Position numbers and translations under genes: made by a program. Below, piece by piece: positions 28,974 through 41,931 of a DNA stretch of 64,000 nucleotides. The stretch's first letter is position 1; every line of letters begins with the position of its first letter. Under the pieces are notes generated by a model that was not told the DNA's origin, ran no database searches, and was given only the letters and a program-made list of their open reading frames with translations. The DNA comes from Xanthomonas bonasiae (GTDB taxonomy: Bacteria; Pseudomonadota; Gammaproteobacteria; Xanthomonadales; Xanthomonadaceae). The stretch is taken from contig NZ_JAFIWB010000017.1 of the NCBI RefSeq assembly GCF_017163705.1, positions 1-64,000 on the forward strand. Reading direction: 5' to 3'.

Positions 28974-29399
28974 TCAGTTCCCCTTCTCTTTGGTCGCAAC
29001 GAAGCCGACGTCCAGCATGCCCTGACCCTGCGCGATCTTGGTGATCTCGTTGATCGTACGCATCTTGGTCGTGCGGTCGCCACGCAGGTTGAGCGGCGGC
29101 TGCGGGGTCTGCTGGGCAGCGGTGGAGAAGCGCGATTCCAGGGCTTCCTTGGAAATCGGCTCGTCGTTCCAGTACAGCGACCCGTCTTCCTTGACCGCCA
29201 GCGTGATCGGATTGGAACGTTTTTCGTCCTTGTCCGGATCCTGCTTCAGGTTGGCTTGGGGCAGCTCCACCTTGACCTTGTGGGACATCAGCGGTGCCGT
29301 GATGATGAAGATGATCAGCAGCACCAGCATCACGTCCACGAGGGGCGTGACGTTGATGTCGGCCATGGGGCCGCCGCTGTTACCACTACTGAAAGCCAT
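28974..29399 (-). CDS. exbD1: ExbD1, proton-channel subunit
   Basis: A 141-aa ExbD protein with the same helix and Asp ([22 protein letters not shown]) but a clearly different periplasmic domain from ExbD2, including NLRGDRTTKMRTINEITKIAQ. It forms the ExbB-ExbD motor with the gene upstream. 42 bases separate it from exbB and 3 from exbD2. Confidence 0.95.
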   Translation of the reverse strand: MAFSSGNSGGPMADINVTPLVDVMLVLLIIFIITAPLMSHKVKVELPQANLKQDPDKDEKRSNPITLAVKEDGSLYWNDEPISKEALESRFSTAAQQTPQPPLNLRGDRTTKMRTINEITKIAQGQGMLDVGFVATKEKGN

Positions 29400-29441
29400 A
29401 ACGGGCTCCGTTAATCGTTGCGTGGACTACTCGACCGCGGA

Positions 29442-30206
29442 TCAGCGAACGCGCGAACCAGTGGCGAAGAAGTCATGCAGGTCGTGGGCGAACGTATCGA
29501 ACTTGGCGATCGTCGAGCTGTTGACCTTGCTGAAGAAGTTGAACGCGAACACGGCCGGGATCGCGACGAACAGACCGATCGCGGTCATGATCAGCGCTTC
29601 ACCCACCGGGCCGGCAACGGCGTCGATCGAGGCGGAGCCGGTGGCACCGATCTTGATCAGCGCGCCGTAGATGCCCCACACCGTACCCAGCAGACCGACG
29701 AACGGCGCGGTCGCACCGACGGTGGCCAGCAGGGTCATGCCCGACTGCAGCTTGGTGCTTTCGCGGGTCACGGCCTGACGCAGGGCGCGGTCGACGAACT
29801 CCGAACGGCTCAGGGTCTCGCCCAGGCCGGTGCCGGCACCGGCTTCGGCGCGCTGGTGGTGCGCAGCGGCCTGAGCGGCGTCGAGCGCGATCTTCGAGAA
29901 CGGCTCGCTGGCCGGCTGCTCTTCCATCGCACGGATGGCGTCCTGCGCATTCGGGGTGTCCCAGAACAGGCTGGTGACGCGATCGGCCTGGCCCTTCAGA
30001 CGGGTGGCGCGGAAGATGTTGATGACGGTCCAGTACCAGGACGACGCCGACATGATGATAAGGGTGATGAGCACCACCCAGGAGACGGCGAAGTCACCCG
30101 GCTTGGAGGTCATCTCGGTGATCAGGTGCTCGAAGCCCATCTGCGACAGGGCGTTCGATGCGTTGTTGCCCCCCGCAGCAGCGGCGATGAAAATTTCCTG
30201 CAGCAT
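29442..30206 (-). CDS. exbB: ExbB, motor protein of the TonB system
   Basis: A 254-aa inner-membrane protein of the MotA/TolQ/ExbB family, with three membrane segments at about 40-60, 155-180 and 195-220. The family block LLATVGATAPFVGLLGTVWGIYGAL and the third helix EALIMTAIGLFVAIPAVFAFNFF are intact. Five ExbB subunits surround ExbD and form the proton channel that powers TonB. It lies 93 bases after tonB. Confidence 0.96.
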   Translation of the reverse strand: MLQEIFIAAAAGGNNASNALSQMGFEHLITEMTSKPGDFAVSWVVLITLIIMSASSWYWTVINIFRATRLKGQADRVTSLFWDTPNAQDAIRAMEEQPASEPFSKIALDAAQAAAHHQRAEAGAGTGLGETLSRSEFVDRALRQAVTRESTKLQSGMTLLATVGATAPFVGLLGTVWGIYGALIKIGATGSASIDAVAGPVGEALIMTAIGLFVAIPAVFAFNFFSKVNSSTIAKFDTFAHDLHDFFATGSRVR

Positions 30207-30299
30207 GACGCTTACCTTTGTTGTGTGTGGTGATGAGGGTGGTGCAAAGAGTAGACAGGGCCTGCAGACCGGCGGGTGCGCCGGCCTGCTGCCTTTGTA

Positions 30300-30923
30300 T
30301 CAGTTCAGCGCGAAGTTGACCGGTACGCGGACGCGGCCGGCGGTCTTCTGTCCATTGACGACAGCGGAATTGAACCGCCACTTGCGCGCTGCTTCCATGG
30401 CGGCGCGGTCCAGATCGCGATTGCGGCTGGATTTCTCGACGGAAACGTTGGTGACGTTACCGTTTGCATCGACATCGATGATCAGGATCACCTCGCCTTC
30501 CGCGCCCGACCGGAATGCGGACGGCGGGTACTTCGGCGGGTTCATGTTCTTCGACGAGATATCGACGCTGGCGCCGATGTCGGTCGCGGCAGCAGGCGGC
30601 GACGGCGGCGACGGCGGCGTGGCGATGTCGCTCGGGCGCGGCTCCGGCACATCGATCACCGGGGCTTCCGGCGGCGGCGGCAACGGGGTCGGCTTCGGCG
30701 GCGCCAGGTTCTTGACCGGCGGCGGCGGGGCGTCGACCAGGGTGACGACGATGTTGCGTTCCTTCTCCGCTGCCGCCTTCGGCGCAACGGCTGGAATCAG
30801 CAACAACATCAGCGCTGCCAGATGCAGCGCGATTACGAAGGCAATACCGATGATGCGCGGCCAGCTGAGGCCGGAAGCTTCATCTCTGTCGTAATGCCGA
30901 TTGATGACCAATTGTTCCGTCAT
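30300..30923 (-). CDS. tonB: Energy transducer TonB
   Basis: A 207-aa protein. An N-terminal anchor helix is at about 23-45, and a Pro-rich periplasm-spanning segment (APPPPVKNLAPPKPTPLPPPPE) follows. The C-terminal TonB domain starts near residue 125 (NPPKYPPSAFRSGAEGEVILIIDV...) and ends ARKWRFNSAVVNGQ...VPVNFAL. It contacts TonB boxes of outer-membrane receptors such as the one at 12714. It is the first gene of the exbB-exbD1-exbD2 operon. Confidence 0.96.
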   Translation of the reverse strand: MTEQLVINRHYDRDEASGLSWPRIIGIAFVIALHLAALMLLLIPAVAPKAAAEKERNIVVTLVDAPPPPVKNLAPPKPTPLPPPPEAPVIDVPEPRPSDIATPPSPPSPPAAATDIGASVDISSKNMNPPKYPPSAFRSGAEGEVILIIDVDANGNVTNVSVEKSSRNRDLDRAAMEAARKWRFNSAVVNGQKTAGRVRVPVNFALN

Positions 30924-31074
30924 GCGCCAATGACTCGATTTAGGGGGGCCGGGATTCGCGACGAATCTGAATCCCAGTTCAGGCGGCTTGACACCGCAGG
31001 AACCTCCAAGCTTATACCAATCCCTGTGACCTGCACTACTTTAAGCACTGGTTTTCGGGGGCTTTTTTTGCTTT

Positions 31075-32268
31075 TTACTTCAGATTGATGATCTTCTTGG
31101 CGTCTTCCGGCTTCTTGACGCCCTTGGCGAGCGCCTGCTGCGCGGCCTGCTTGGCTTCCGGGATGCGGCCTTCCTGGTGCAGCACCTTGGCCAGGTTCAG
31201 ATAGGTTTCGCCGTCCTTGGACAACGGCGCGGCCTTCTGCCAGTTCTCGATCGCCTGCGGCACCTGGTCGGTGTAGTAGTACGACTGCGCCAGCGCCAGA
31301 TAGGTCTGGTAGTCAGGCTTGAGGATGCCCTTCTGCAGGCCTTCGTTGATGACCGAGATGACGTCCTTTTCCTTCTTGTCGGTGTTGGCGTAGATCGAGT
31401 ACAGCTGCTTGTACTCCTTCTCGTCGGTCAACTGCCCGGCGGCACGCAGCTTGTCCATCACCGCGGCGGCCTTGTCCATCTGGTCGGCCTGCATGTACAT
31501 GCTGGCCAGGTTGAGCTGGGCCTTCTTGTCGTTCGGCGTCTTCGCCGCCAGCGCTTCGGCGGCCTTGACCGCTTCGCCGGTCTGGCCGGCGGCGGCGTAG
31601 GACGCCATCAGCAGCTGGTTCCAGCTGTCCTTGGGCTGGGGCGACGCGGCGATGGCCTGCTGCAGCACCGGGATCGCCTCCTGGTAGCGCTCGGTCTGGT
31701 ACAGCGCCTGGCCCTTGAGGATCAGGTCTTCCGGGCGGGTCGACTTGGATTCGGCCAGGAACTTGTCCAGCGAGGCCAGGCCGGCGGCGGTCTCGTCGTC
31801 CTGCAGCTGCAGCTGCGCCAGCATCAGCATCGACTGGAAGTGGCCGTTGTTGTCCAGGCCGTTGAACTGGATCGCCTGCTGCAGGTACTGCTTGGCGGCC
31901 TTGCTGTCGTCCAGGTTGTAGGCGGCCTGCGCGGCCAGCTGCGCGGCGATCGACTTGTCGTATTCGTTGGCCGCGCTATTGGCCAGGATCTCGTCGGCCT
32001 GGGTGCGCACGCCGGCGTAGTCCTCGCCCTTGTTATAGGTGTCGATCAGCTTCTGCAGCTTGCTGCCGAGCTTGGCCGACGGCTTGCCGGTCGGCTCCTG
32101 GCGGGTGGCGTTGGGGAACATCACCGCGGCCTTTTCGTTCTTGGACTTGCGCGAGGAGCGCTGCTCGGAACGATCGGACTGCGCGACAGCGTCGGTCACC
32201 ACCGCGCCGCCGAGGGCAGCAGTGATCACCAGGGACAACAGCGCTTGCTTGCGGATACTGAATTTCAT
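31075..32268 (-). CDS. Secreted TPR-repeat protein near tonB
   Basis: A 397-aa periplasmic protein. A signal peptide (about 1-30, ending VTDAVAQ) is followed by helical tetratricopeptide-like repeats across about 70-390, for example KGQALYQTERYQEAIPVLQQAIAASPQ and YLALAQSYYYTDQVPQAIENWQKAAPL. It is co-directional with tonB, with 151 bases between. Such TPR proteins upstream of tonB in gammaproteobacteria are thought to assist the TonB system, which is inference here. Confidence 0.88.
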   Translation of the reverse strand: MKFSIRKQALLSLVITAALGGAVVTDAVAQSDRSEQRSSRKSKNEKAAVMFPNATRQEPTGKPSAKLGSKLQKLIDTYNKGEDYAGVRTQADEILANSAANEYDKSIAAQLAAQAAYNLDDSKAAKQYLQQAIQFNGLDNNGHFQSMLMLAQLQLQDDETAAGLASLDKFLAESKSTRPEDLILKGQALYQTERYQEAIPVLQQAIAASPQPKDSWNQLLMASYAAAGQTGEAVKAAEALAAKTPNDKKAQLNLASMYMQADQMDKAAAVMDKLRAAGQLTDEKEYKQLYSIYANTDKKEKDVISVINEGLQKGILKPDYQTYLALAQSYYYTDQVPQAIENWQKAAPLSKDGETYLNLAKVLHQEGRIPEAKQAAQQALAKGVKKPEDAKKIINLK

Positions 32269-32425
32269 GGATCACCTCGGTGGAACCGCCCTGAGCGGCA
32301 CGGAAGACGGAGCGGCCATCCAGGGCCGAGCCAGCAAAACTAACAGAAACCTGTACGTGGTGAAAACGTTTTTAGGACGCATTGCCATGCACGGCGCGCG
32401 CCCATGCGCGGCGGCGCCGATGCGC

Positions 32426-33232
32426 TCAACCGCACTTCGGCGTCCGCCCGGCGCTGCGCGCCTGCGCATACACGGGCTCAAGCGTAGCGACATCGCGTTG
32501 CAGTTCGCCGATGCGGGCACTGGGATCGGGGTGGGTGGACAGCCATTGCGGCGGGCGCTGGCCGCCGGCGGCCATCATGTTCTTCCACAGATCCACCGCC
32601 TGCGCCGGGTCGAACCCGGCCTGCGCCATCAGCCGCTGGCCGACCACGTCGGCCTCGCTTTCCTGGGTGCGCGAACCCGGCAGCAGGAACGCGGCCTGCG
32701 CGGTCATGCCGCCGACCTGGCCCACCGTGTCGGCCGCGGCGCTGCCGTAGCGCGCACCGGCCAGCGCGCCGAGCAGGCTGAGGCCGGTCTGGGTGCCCAT
32801 CTGGCGGGTGATGCGTTCTTCGTGGTGACGCGAGATCACGTGGCCAATCTCGTGGCCGAGCACCGCCGCCAGCTGATCCTGATTCTTGGCCACGGTAAAG
32901 ATGCCGCTGTTGACACCGACCTTGCCGCCGGGCAACGCGAACGCGTTGGGTTCCTTGTCGTCGAACAGGGCGGTTTCCCATGCGGTGCCGCGCCACTGCG
33001 GCGGCAACTGCGCGACCAGGGCGTTGACCACGCAGCGCACGTAGGCATTGCGCTTCGGATCGGAGTCGATCGGCTCCTTGGCCTTGGTCTCGGCAAAGGC
33101 CTTCAGGCCGAGTTGATCGAGTTCCTGCTGCGACACGCCACCCACGACCTGGGTACGCCCGGTCGGCGAGGTAGTGGTCGCGCACGCTGCCAGCAGCACC
33201 GCGATCGATGCCCCCAGTACAACCTTCTTCAT
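32426..33232 (-). CDS. M48 family metalloprotease lipoprotein
   Basis: A 268-aa lipoprotein with lipobox LLAAC near residue 18. The zinc motif HEIGH is in AAVLGHEIGHVISRHHEER, with a downstream third ligand region SRTQESEADVVGQRLM. This is the LoiP/YcaL-like group of periplasmic or outer-membrane quality-control peptidases. The C-terminal STHPDPSARI block is typical. A GGGGGA site precedes the ATG at 33232; the longer frame lacks the lipobox at its start. Confidence 0.92.
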   Translation of the reverse strand: MKKVVLGASIAVLLAACATTTSPTGRTQVVGGVSQQELDQLGLKAFAETKAKEPIDSDPKRNAYVRCVVNALVAQLPPQWRGTAWETALFDDKEPNAFALPGGKVGVNSGIFTVAKNQDQLAAVLGHEIGHVISRHHEERITRQMGTQTGLSLLGALAGARYGSAAADTVGQVGGMTAQAAFLLPGSRTQESEADVVGQRLMAQAGFDPAQAVDLWKNMMAAGGQRPPQWLSTHPDPSARIGELQRDVATLEPVYAQARSAGRTPKCG

Positions 33233-33299
33233 ACGGGTCCCCCTATGACACGCATCGCAGTGTGGTGGCACACGTCTTAACTTTTCGTCAAACAAATCT

Positions 33300-34151
33300 T
33301 CAAGTTGTGCCAAACCAGTACAACGCCGCGACAGCGACGGCATTGTTCAGCCCGTGCGCGGCGATCGGCGCCCACAACGTGCCGGTGCGCTTGTACAGCC
33401 ATGCGAACGCGGCGCCCATGCTGCCGTAGACCAGCCACAGCTGCAGGGTTTCGGCCACGCCATTGCCGGTGGTGCCGGGCAATTCGTGCACCAGCGCGAA
33501 TGCGGCGCCGCTGAGCACCATGCCCAACCGCGGCCGGCCGGCATCCCACAGGCGCCCGAACAGCACGCGGCGGAACAGCAGTTCCTCGTAGGCCGGGGCG
33601 ATCAGCACCGCGAACACGACCAGGAACAACGGCATCTGCGTCATCGCTTCGCGCATCAGCGGCAGGTTGGTCGGCACCGGCTTGATCCCCAGCTGCGCGC
33701 CGAGGTTGGACAGCACGCTGCTGCCCACGAACACCGCCACCGCGACCAGCAGCACCCAACCCCAGGTTGCCGGCACGCGCGCGGCCTGCCAGGAGGCGCG
33801 GCGTTCGGCCGCGCTGGCCGGGCGGCGCAGGAAATACAGCAGCAAGGCCGCGGACAGGGTGCTGACCAGGGCGATCAGCAGCTGCGCCAGCGCCCCGGGC
33901 TGGCCGAGCTGGGAGGCCACGGCCGAGGCCAGCCGATCGGCGGCAATGCCCTGCGCCCGCAGTTCCATGGTGACCTGGAAGCCGCGCACCACGCCCCAGA
34001 CCAGGCCGGACAGCACGCTGACGGCCAACAGCACGACCGCGGCAAGCAGCACGTCGAGGACGAAACCGAGCACCGGCTTGCCCCAGCCGGACGGCGGCGC
34101 GGCCTGGGTGAGCGGGGGCGTGGCGGGCGTAGGCGACGGCAGCGAGGTCAT
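33300..34151 (-). CDS. CPBP intramembrane metalloprotease
   Basis: A 283-aa polytopic membrane protein of the CAAX protease/bacteriocin-processing (Abi) family. The three active-site motifs are intact: EELLFRR (EExxxR), FALVH (FxxxH) and HGLNN (HxxxN). The first 25 residues are Pro-rich. No bacteriocin or prenylation partner is nearby, so its substrate is unknown. It follows gyrB after a GC hairpin. Confidence 0.9.
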   Translation of the reverse strand: MTSLPSPTPATPPLTQAAPPSGWGKPVLGFVLDVLLAAVVLLAVSVLSGLVWGVVRGFQVTMELRAQGIAADRLASAVASQLGQPGALAQLLIALVSTLSAALLLYFLRRPASAAERRASWQAARVPATWGWVLLVAVAVFVGSSVLSNLGAQLGIKPVPTNLPLMREAMTQMPLFLVVFAVLIAPAYEELLFRRVLFGRLWDAGRPRLGMVLSGAAFALVHELPGTTGNGVAETLQLWLVYGSMGAAFAWLYKRTGTLWAPIAAHGLNNAVAVAALYWFGTT

Positions 34152-34195
34152 CGCGATCCTGGGCGAGAGCAGGCTAGGGGAGCGGAACGATGCCG

Positions 34196-34217
34196 GCCCC
34201 CGGCACGAGCCGGGGGC
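34196..34217 (-). terminator. GC hairpin after gyrB
   Basis: A perfect 9-bp stem GCCCCCGGC/GCCGGGGGC with a 4-base loop lies 16 bases after the gyrB stop. It has no T tract, so it may end transcription poorly or only stabilise the mRNA end. Confidence 0.45.
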
Positions 34218-34232
34218 GGCGGCGATGCCGCG

Positions 34233-37909
<3,677 letters not shown>

Positions 37910-38136
37910 ACGCGGAATCGGGGCGAGGCGCTCGCACCGGGCGCACGCGGGTCGGCTCATCAGGGTAGGGCGGCAGCATACCCAAAGCTGTCGCGAACGT
38001 CCTGTCGCGGGCGACGCCTGGCGATCGGGGTTTGGGTCGATGCGGTCGGCGAGCCTGGGAAATGGCTGGTCCTGCGAGGCCATTCGCGCCCAAAGGCGTG
38101 TTCCTGGAGACATCGATCGGCAGCGGTAAGTCCCCC

Positions 38137-38162
38137 CGTCGCGACTGAAGTCGCTCCCACAG
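38137..38162. repeat. Single REP-like copy between recF and dnaN
   Basis: One inverted GTAGGAGCGACTTCAGTCG-type copy in the 362-base gap between dnaN and recF. The same gap also holds the dnaN terminator and a parS-like site; recF must have its own promoter here, which I could not place. Confidence 0.7.
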
Positions 38163-38204
38163 GGAGCAAGTCGGGGCGTCAAGAGCGCCGGCTCACCCGG
38201 GCAA

Positions 38205-38231
38205 AAGAAAACCCGGCACGAGGCCGGGTTT
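38205..38231 (-). terminator. Terminator after dnaN
   Basis: A 9-bp stem AAACCCGGC/GCCGGGTTT with a 5-base loop. Read leftwards it is followed by TCTTTTGC. It lies about 40 bases past the dnaN stop and separates dnaN from recF. Confidence 0.8.
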
Positions 38232-38238
38232 CTTGTTG

Positions 38239-38254
38239 TGTTCCACGTGGAACA
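38239..38254. promoter_or_regulatory. parS: parS-like site 3, perfect 16-mer
   Basis: TGTTCCACGTGGAACA is a perfect 16-bp palindrome in the dnaN-recF gap. It is the best of three such sites within 1.4 kb next to the origin, as expected for ParABS chromosome segregation. The parA and parB genes are not in this window. Confidence 0.82.
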
Positions 38255-38271
38255 CTAACTCCCTGCGCAGG

Positions 38272-39372
38272 TCAGAGGCGCAGCGGCATCACCACGTGGC
38301 GCGAGCGGGCGCTGCTGGCCTCGCGGACCAGGGCCGAGGAGTTGGCGTCGCGCAGCTGGATCACGATGAACTCCTCGCGCAGCGCCGACAGCGCGTCGAG
38401 CAGGTAGTTCACGTTGAAGCCGATCGCCAGGTCGCTGACCTTGGTGTCGGCCTCGATCTCTTCCTGCGCTTCTTCCTGCTCGGGGTTGTGCGCGCTGATC
38501 TTCAGCTGGCCCGGCGAGACTTCCACGCGCACGCCGCGGTACTTCTCGTTGGACAGGATCGCCGCACGTTGCAGCGCGGCGCGCAGCGCCTCGCGATCCA
38601 GCTTGACCTCGCGGTCGGCGCCGATCGGGATCACCGCTTCGTAATCGGGGAAACGGCCGTCGATCAGCTTGGAGGTGAAAGTGACATCGTCGCGCTTGAC
38701 CCGCACGTGGCTACGGCCCACTTCCAGCTCGACCTCGCGATCGCCGCCTTCCAGCAGGCGTTGCAGCTCAGTCACGCCCTTGCGCGGCACGATGATCTGG
38801 CGCTTGGCGCCGCCGGCGTTCTCCAGCTCGGTCTCGCACAGCGCCAGGCGATGGCCATCGGTGGCCACGCAGCGCAGGGTCTGGTCGCGCAGGTCGAACA
38901 GCAGGCCGTTGAGGTAGTAGCGCACGTCCTGCTGCGCCATCGCGAACGCGGTGCGCTCGATCAGTTCCTTCAGCGCCGCTTCCGGCACCAGCACCCGCTC
39001 GGTGGCTTCCACTTCGTCGACCGAGGGGAAATCGTTGGCCGGCAGCGTGGCCAGGGTGAAGCGGCTGCGTCCGGCCTGCACGGTGATCTTGTCGCCGGTC
39101 TGCGAGACGGTGATCTTGCTGCCGTCGGGCAGCGCCCGAATGATCTCGAACAGCTTGCGTGCCGGAATCGTGGTTTCGCCGTCCTGGGCGTCGTCGACCG
39201 CGATACGCGACACCATTTCCACTTCCAGGTCGGTACCGGTCAGCGACAGTTGCCCGTCGTGCACCTGCACCAGGAAGTTGGCCAGAACCGGCAAGGTCTG
39301 GCGGCGTTCGACCACATTGACGACTTGCGCCAATGGCTTGAGGAAGGCTTCGCGCTGCAGTGTGAAACGCAT
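38272..39372 (-). CDS. dnaN: DNA polymerase III beta sliding clamp
   Basis: A 366-aa ring-clamp subunit that tethers the replicase to DNA. Three repeated clamp domains are recognisable. The start MRFTLQREAFLKPLAQVVNVVERRQTLPVLANFLV is canonical, and the hydrophobic-pocket C-terminus ends RHVVMPLRL. Length equals the family norm. It follows dnaA across the origin-candidate region. Confidence 0.98.
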   Translation of the reverse strand: MRFTLQREAFLKPLAQVVNVVERRQTLPVLANFLVQVHDGQLSLTGTDLEVEMVSRIAVDDAQDGETTIPARKLFEIIRALPDGSKITVSQTGDKITVQAGRSRFTLATLPANDFPSVDEVEATERVLVPEAALKELIERTAFAMAQQDVRYYLNGLLFDLRDQTLRCVATDGHRLALCETELENAGGAKRQIIVPRKGVTELQRLLEGGDREVELEVGRSHVRVKRDDVTFTSKLIDGRFPDYEAVIPIGADREVKLDREALRAALQRAAILSNEKYRGVRVEVSPGQLKISAHNPEQEEAQEEIEADTKVSDLAIGFNVNYLLDALSALREEFIVIQLRDANSSALVREASSARSRHVVMPLRL

Positions 39373-39697
39373 GTGGTTCCGTGCCCCTATGCTTTAAAAA
39401 GATATGGAATAAATCAAAAGCTTGGTGGTGATGGTAGAGCGATTTTCGGTGCAAAGGTAGCTTAACTATCTGGAATGCAAGGGTTTTTCGCCCTCTCAAT
39501 CCCGGGTATTACTGCCCCTGAAGGGGTGGGGAAACCTGTGGATAGTTTTGCCGGCGCCGCCGCGCTGCACTTTATCCACAGTTTCTACCGGATTTGTCGC
39601 GAAGTCATGCACCGATTTATCCGGCGCTTCCGACCATGCCGCACCGGAGCGTTCGCAAGGGTGCGGATCCGCGCCTCTCCGGCGCAGTGCCGGCCCG
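39373..39697. other. oriC: Candidate replication origin oriC
   Basis: The 325-base dnaA-dnaN gap contains one perfect DnaA box (TTATCCACA at 39572-39580) and one single-mismatch box on the other strand (CTATCCACA, 39537-39545). A weak TTATCCGGC is at 39617. An AT-rich tract near 39388-39430 (CTTTAAAAAGATATGGAATAAATC) could unwind. Gene strand bias switches near here: leftward genes from dnaA, rightward from rpmH. The rpmH-dnaA gap (41039-41296), with a poorer box (CCATCCACA, 41179-41187), is an alternative or additional part. Confidence 0.6.
39537..39580. promoter_or_regulatory. Facing pair of DnaA boxes
   Basis: TGTGGATAG at 39537-39545 and TTATCCACA at 39572-39580 are two oppositely oriented DnaA boxes 26 bases apart. 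They may load DnaA at the origin and may also control dnaN. Confidence 0.7.
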
Positions 39698-41038
39698 CTA
39701 CTCGCTCAGCTTGCGGATCAGCTTGTCCCAGTCCTCGCGCAGCTTGCCGTCGGTCTCCATCAGGTGCTTGATCTGCCGGCAGGCGTGCAGCACGGTGGTG
39801 TGGTCGCGGCCGGCGAACGCATCGCCGATCTCCGGCAGGCTGTGTTCGGTCAGTTCCTTGGTCAACGCCATCGCCACCTGCCGCGGCCGCGCCAGCGAGC
39901 GGGTGCGGCGCTTGGACAGCAGGTCCTTGATCTGCAGGCCGTAGTAGTCGGCCACGGTCTTCTGGATGTTGGGGATGCCGATCGCCTGCTGTTGCGCGCG
40001 CAGCAGATCGCGCAGCGTCTCCTGGGCAAACTCGGTGGTGATCGCGCGGCCGGTGAAGTTGGCGCGGGCCGCCAGCGTGTTGAGCGCGCCTTCCAGGTCG
40101 CGTACGTTGGAGCGCATCTTCTTGGCGATCAGGAACGCCACGTCGTCGGGGATCTCGGCGCCGCGTTCGCGCGCCTTGGCCAGCACGATCGCTGCACGGG
40201 TCTCGAAGTCGGGCGGGTCGATCGCCACCGACAGGCCCCAGGCCAGGCGCGACTTCAGCCGCGGCTCCAGGCCTTCGACCTCGCGCGGGTAGCGGTCGCA
40301 GGTCAGGATGATCTGCTGGCGGCCGTCGAACAGCGCGTTGAAGGTGTGGAAGAACTCTTCCTGGGTGCGGTCCTTGCCGGCGAAGAACTGGATGTCGTCG
40401 ATCAGCAGCGCGTCCACCTGCTGGAACTGGCGCTTGAACTGGTCCATGGTCTTGTCCTGCAGCGCGCGGATCATCGCGCTGAAGAACTGTTCCGAGCGCA
40501 GGTACATGACCCGCGCGTTGGGGTTCTGCTCGCGCATCGCGTTGCCGGCGGCGAACATCAGGTGGGTCTTGCCCAGGCCGGTGCTGCCGTACAGCAGCAG
40601 CGGGTTGTGCGCGCGGTCGCCGGGTTTCTGCGCCGCCTGCGTGGCCGCGGCCAGGCCGAGCTGGTTGCTGCGGCCTTCGACGAAGTTGGCGAAGGTGTAG
40701 TGCGAGTCGAGGTTGCCGGCGAACGGTTCCAGCAACGGCGCCGGCGGCGTGCGCGCGGCGGCCGCATCGCTGGCGACCGGGGCCACCGGCTCCGGCGCGC
40801 GCGGACGCGAGCCGACCTGCAACGCCACTTCGCCGCTGCCGGCGAAATAGGTCATCAGTTCGCGGATCCGCGCCAGGTAGCGCTCGCGCACCTGTTCGAC
40901 GATGAAGGCGTTCGGGGCGTACAGGACCATGCTGTTGTCATGGCGCTGTTCGGCTTGCAGCGGTTTCAACCAGGTGTGAACGTCCTCGGCTGGAAATTCA
41001 GCTTCCAGACGTTCCAGGCAACGGGGCCAAGCATCCAT
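39698..41038 (-). CDS. dnaA: Chromosomal replication initiator DnaA
   Basis: A 446-aa AAA+ initiator that binds DnaA boxes and melts oriC. Domain I opens [16 protein letters not shown]. The variable linker is Ala/Pro-rich around 90-110. The AAA+ domain has Walker A in [19 protein letters not shown] and Walker B in [11 protein letters not shown]. The C-terminal DNA-binding domain has the signature [19 protein letters not shown]. The start at 41038 fits known Xanthomonas DnaA; the frame is open for 48 codons upstream but that part is not DnaA-like. Confidence 0.98.
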   Translation of the reverse strand: MDAWPRCLERLEAEFPAEDVHTWLKPLQAEQRHDNSMVLYAPNAFIVEQVRERYLARIRELMTYFAGSGEVALQVGSRPRAPEPVAPVASDAAAARTPPAPLLEPFAGNLDSHYTFANFVEGRSNQLGLAAATQAAQKPGDRAHNPLLLYGSTGLGKTHLMFAAGNAMREQNPNARVMYLRSEQFFSAMIRALQDKTMDQFKRQFQQVDALLIDDIQFFAGKDRTQEEFFHTFNALFDGRQQIILTCDRYPREVEGLEPRLKSRLAWGLSVAIDPPDFETRAAIVLAKARERGAEIPDDVAFLIAKKMRSNVRDLEGALNTLAARANFTGRAITTEFAQETLRDLLRAQQQAIGIPNIQKTVADYYGLQIKDLLSKRRTRSLARPRQVAMALTKELTEHSLPEIGDAFAGRDHTTVLHACRQIKHLMETDGKLREDWDKLIRKLSE

Positions 41039-41228
41039 CAGATGTAATTCATTGAGAGACCAGGCGTGAGGCGCGAACGATCGCGGCGCACTCGGCCGGT
41101 GAAAAGAGGAAAGCGGATGGGTCAGACTACCATCGGCACGCAGGGTCTGGAATGGTTTTCCCGCATCTATGCACAGATCCATCCACAGGCCGCACGCAGC
41201 GCCCGTCTTGGCGCCGGATAAAGAGCAG

Positions 41229-41256
41229 TTGACCGCACCCCGGTTGGTTCTATAGA
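41229..41256 (+). promoter_or_regulatory. Sigma-70 promoter of rpmH-rnpA
   Basis: TTGACC (41229-41234), a 16-base spacer and TATAGA (41251-41256) make a strong housekeeping promoter about 41 bases before the rpmH start, in the dnaA-rpmH divergent gap. Confidence 0.75.
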
Positions 41257-41296
41257 ATTTCCGGTTCTTTCCGCCTCATTCAGACAGAGCGCCCCG

Positions 41297-41437
41297 ATGG
41301 CCACCAAGCGCACATTCCAGCCCAGCAACCTCAAGCGCAAGCGCGACCATGGCTTCCGTGCCCGTATGGCGACCGCCGACGGCCGCAAGATCCTGGCCCG
41401 CCGCCGCGCCAAGGGCCGCAAGCGCCTTAGCGCTTGA
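41297..41437 (+). CDS. rpmH: 50S ribosomal protein L34
   Basis: A 46-aa basic ribosomal protein: [19 protein letters not shown] at the start and [13 protein letters not shown] at the end, matching L34 over its full length. It is first in the conserved rpmH-rnpA-yidC order. Confidence 0.98.
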   Translation: MATKRTFQPSNLKRKRDHGFRARMATADGRKILARRRAKGRKRLSA

Positions 41438-41475
41438 TTGCTTCGCCGCCCCAGGCGGCGCCTGCAATCCGGACC

Positions 41476-41913
41476 GTGAATCATCCCGACCCGCGTAGGC
41501 GATTTCCTCGCTCTGCGCGGGTTCGCACGTCTGCGGAATACCGCATCGTGTTCGATGCCGCACGCCGCTGCTCCGAACCGCTGATGAGCCTGCACTGGCG
41601 CAGCGCCGATCACCCTGCGCGGCTCGGCCTTGCCGTGTCGCGCAAGGTCGACAAGCGCGCGGTGGTTCGCAATCGCATCAAACGCGTCCTGCGCGACGCC
41701 ACGCGGCATCTGCTGCCGTGGCTGGCGCCGGGCGACTATGTGGTGGTGGCGCGCAGCGCCGCCGCCCAGGCCAGCGGCGAACAGCTGCGCCAGGCCTATC
41801 TGCGCCTGCTGCGTCGCGCTGGCGCATTGCCGGCCCCGGCTGCGGACGGCACAATGCCGCCGCCCCTCTCTCCTTCTTCCCCCACTTCCAAGTCAGAACC
41901 CGTTTCTGGCTGA
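41476..41913 (+). CDS. rnpA: Ribonuclease P protein component
   Basis: A 145-aa protein cofactor of the tRNA 5'-processing ribozyme. The RNase P signature [13 protein letters not shown] follows [14 protein letters not shown]-terminal extension of about 30 residues rich in Pro and Ser ([18 protein letters not shown]) is not part of the core fold. GTG at 41476 is preferred; a TTG at 41434 overlapping the rpmH stop would add 14 residues. Only 18 bases separate it from yidC. Confidence 0.95.
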   Translation: MNHPDPRRRFPRSARVRTSAEYRIVFDAARRCSEPLMSLHWRSADHPARLGLAVSRKVDKRAVVRNRIKRVLRDATRHLLPWLAPGDYVVVARSAAAQASGEQLRQAYLRLLRRAGALPAPAADGTMPPPLSPSSPTSKSEPVSG

Positions 41914-41931
41914 GCCGAGCTTGCCTGTCCG

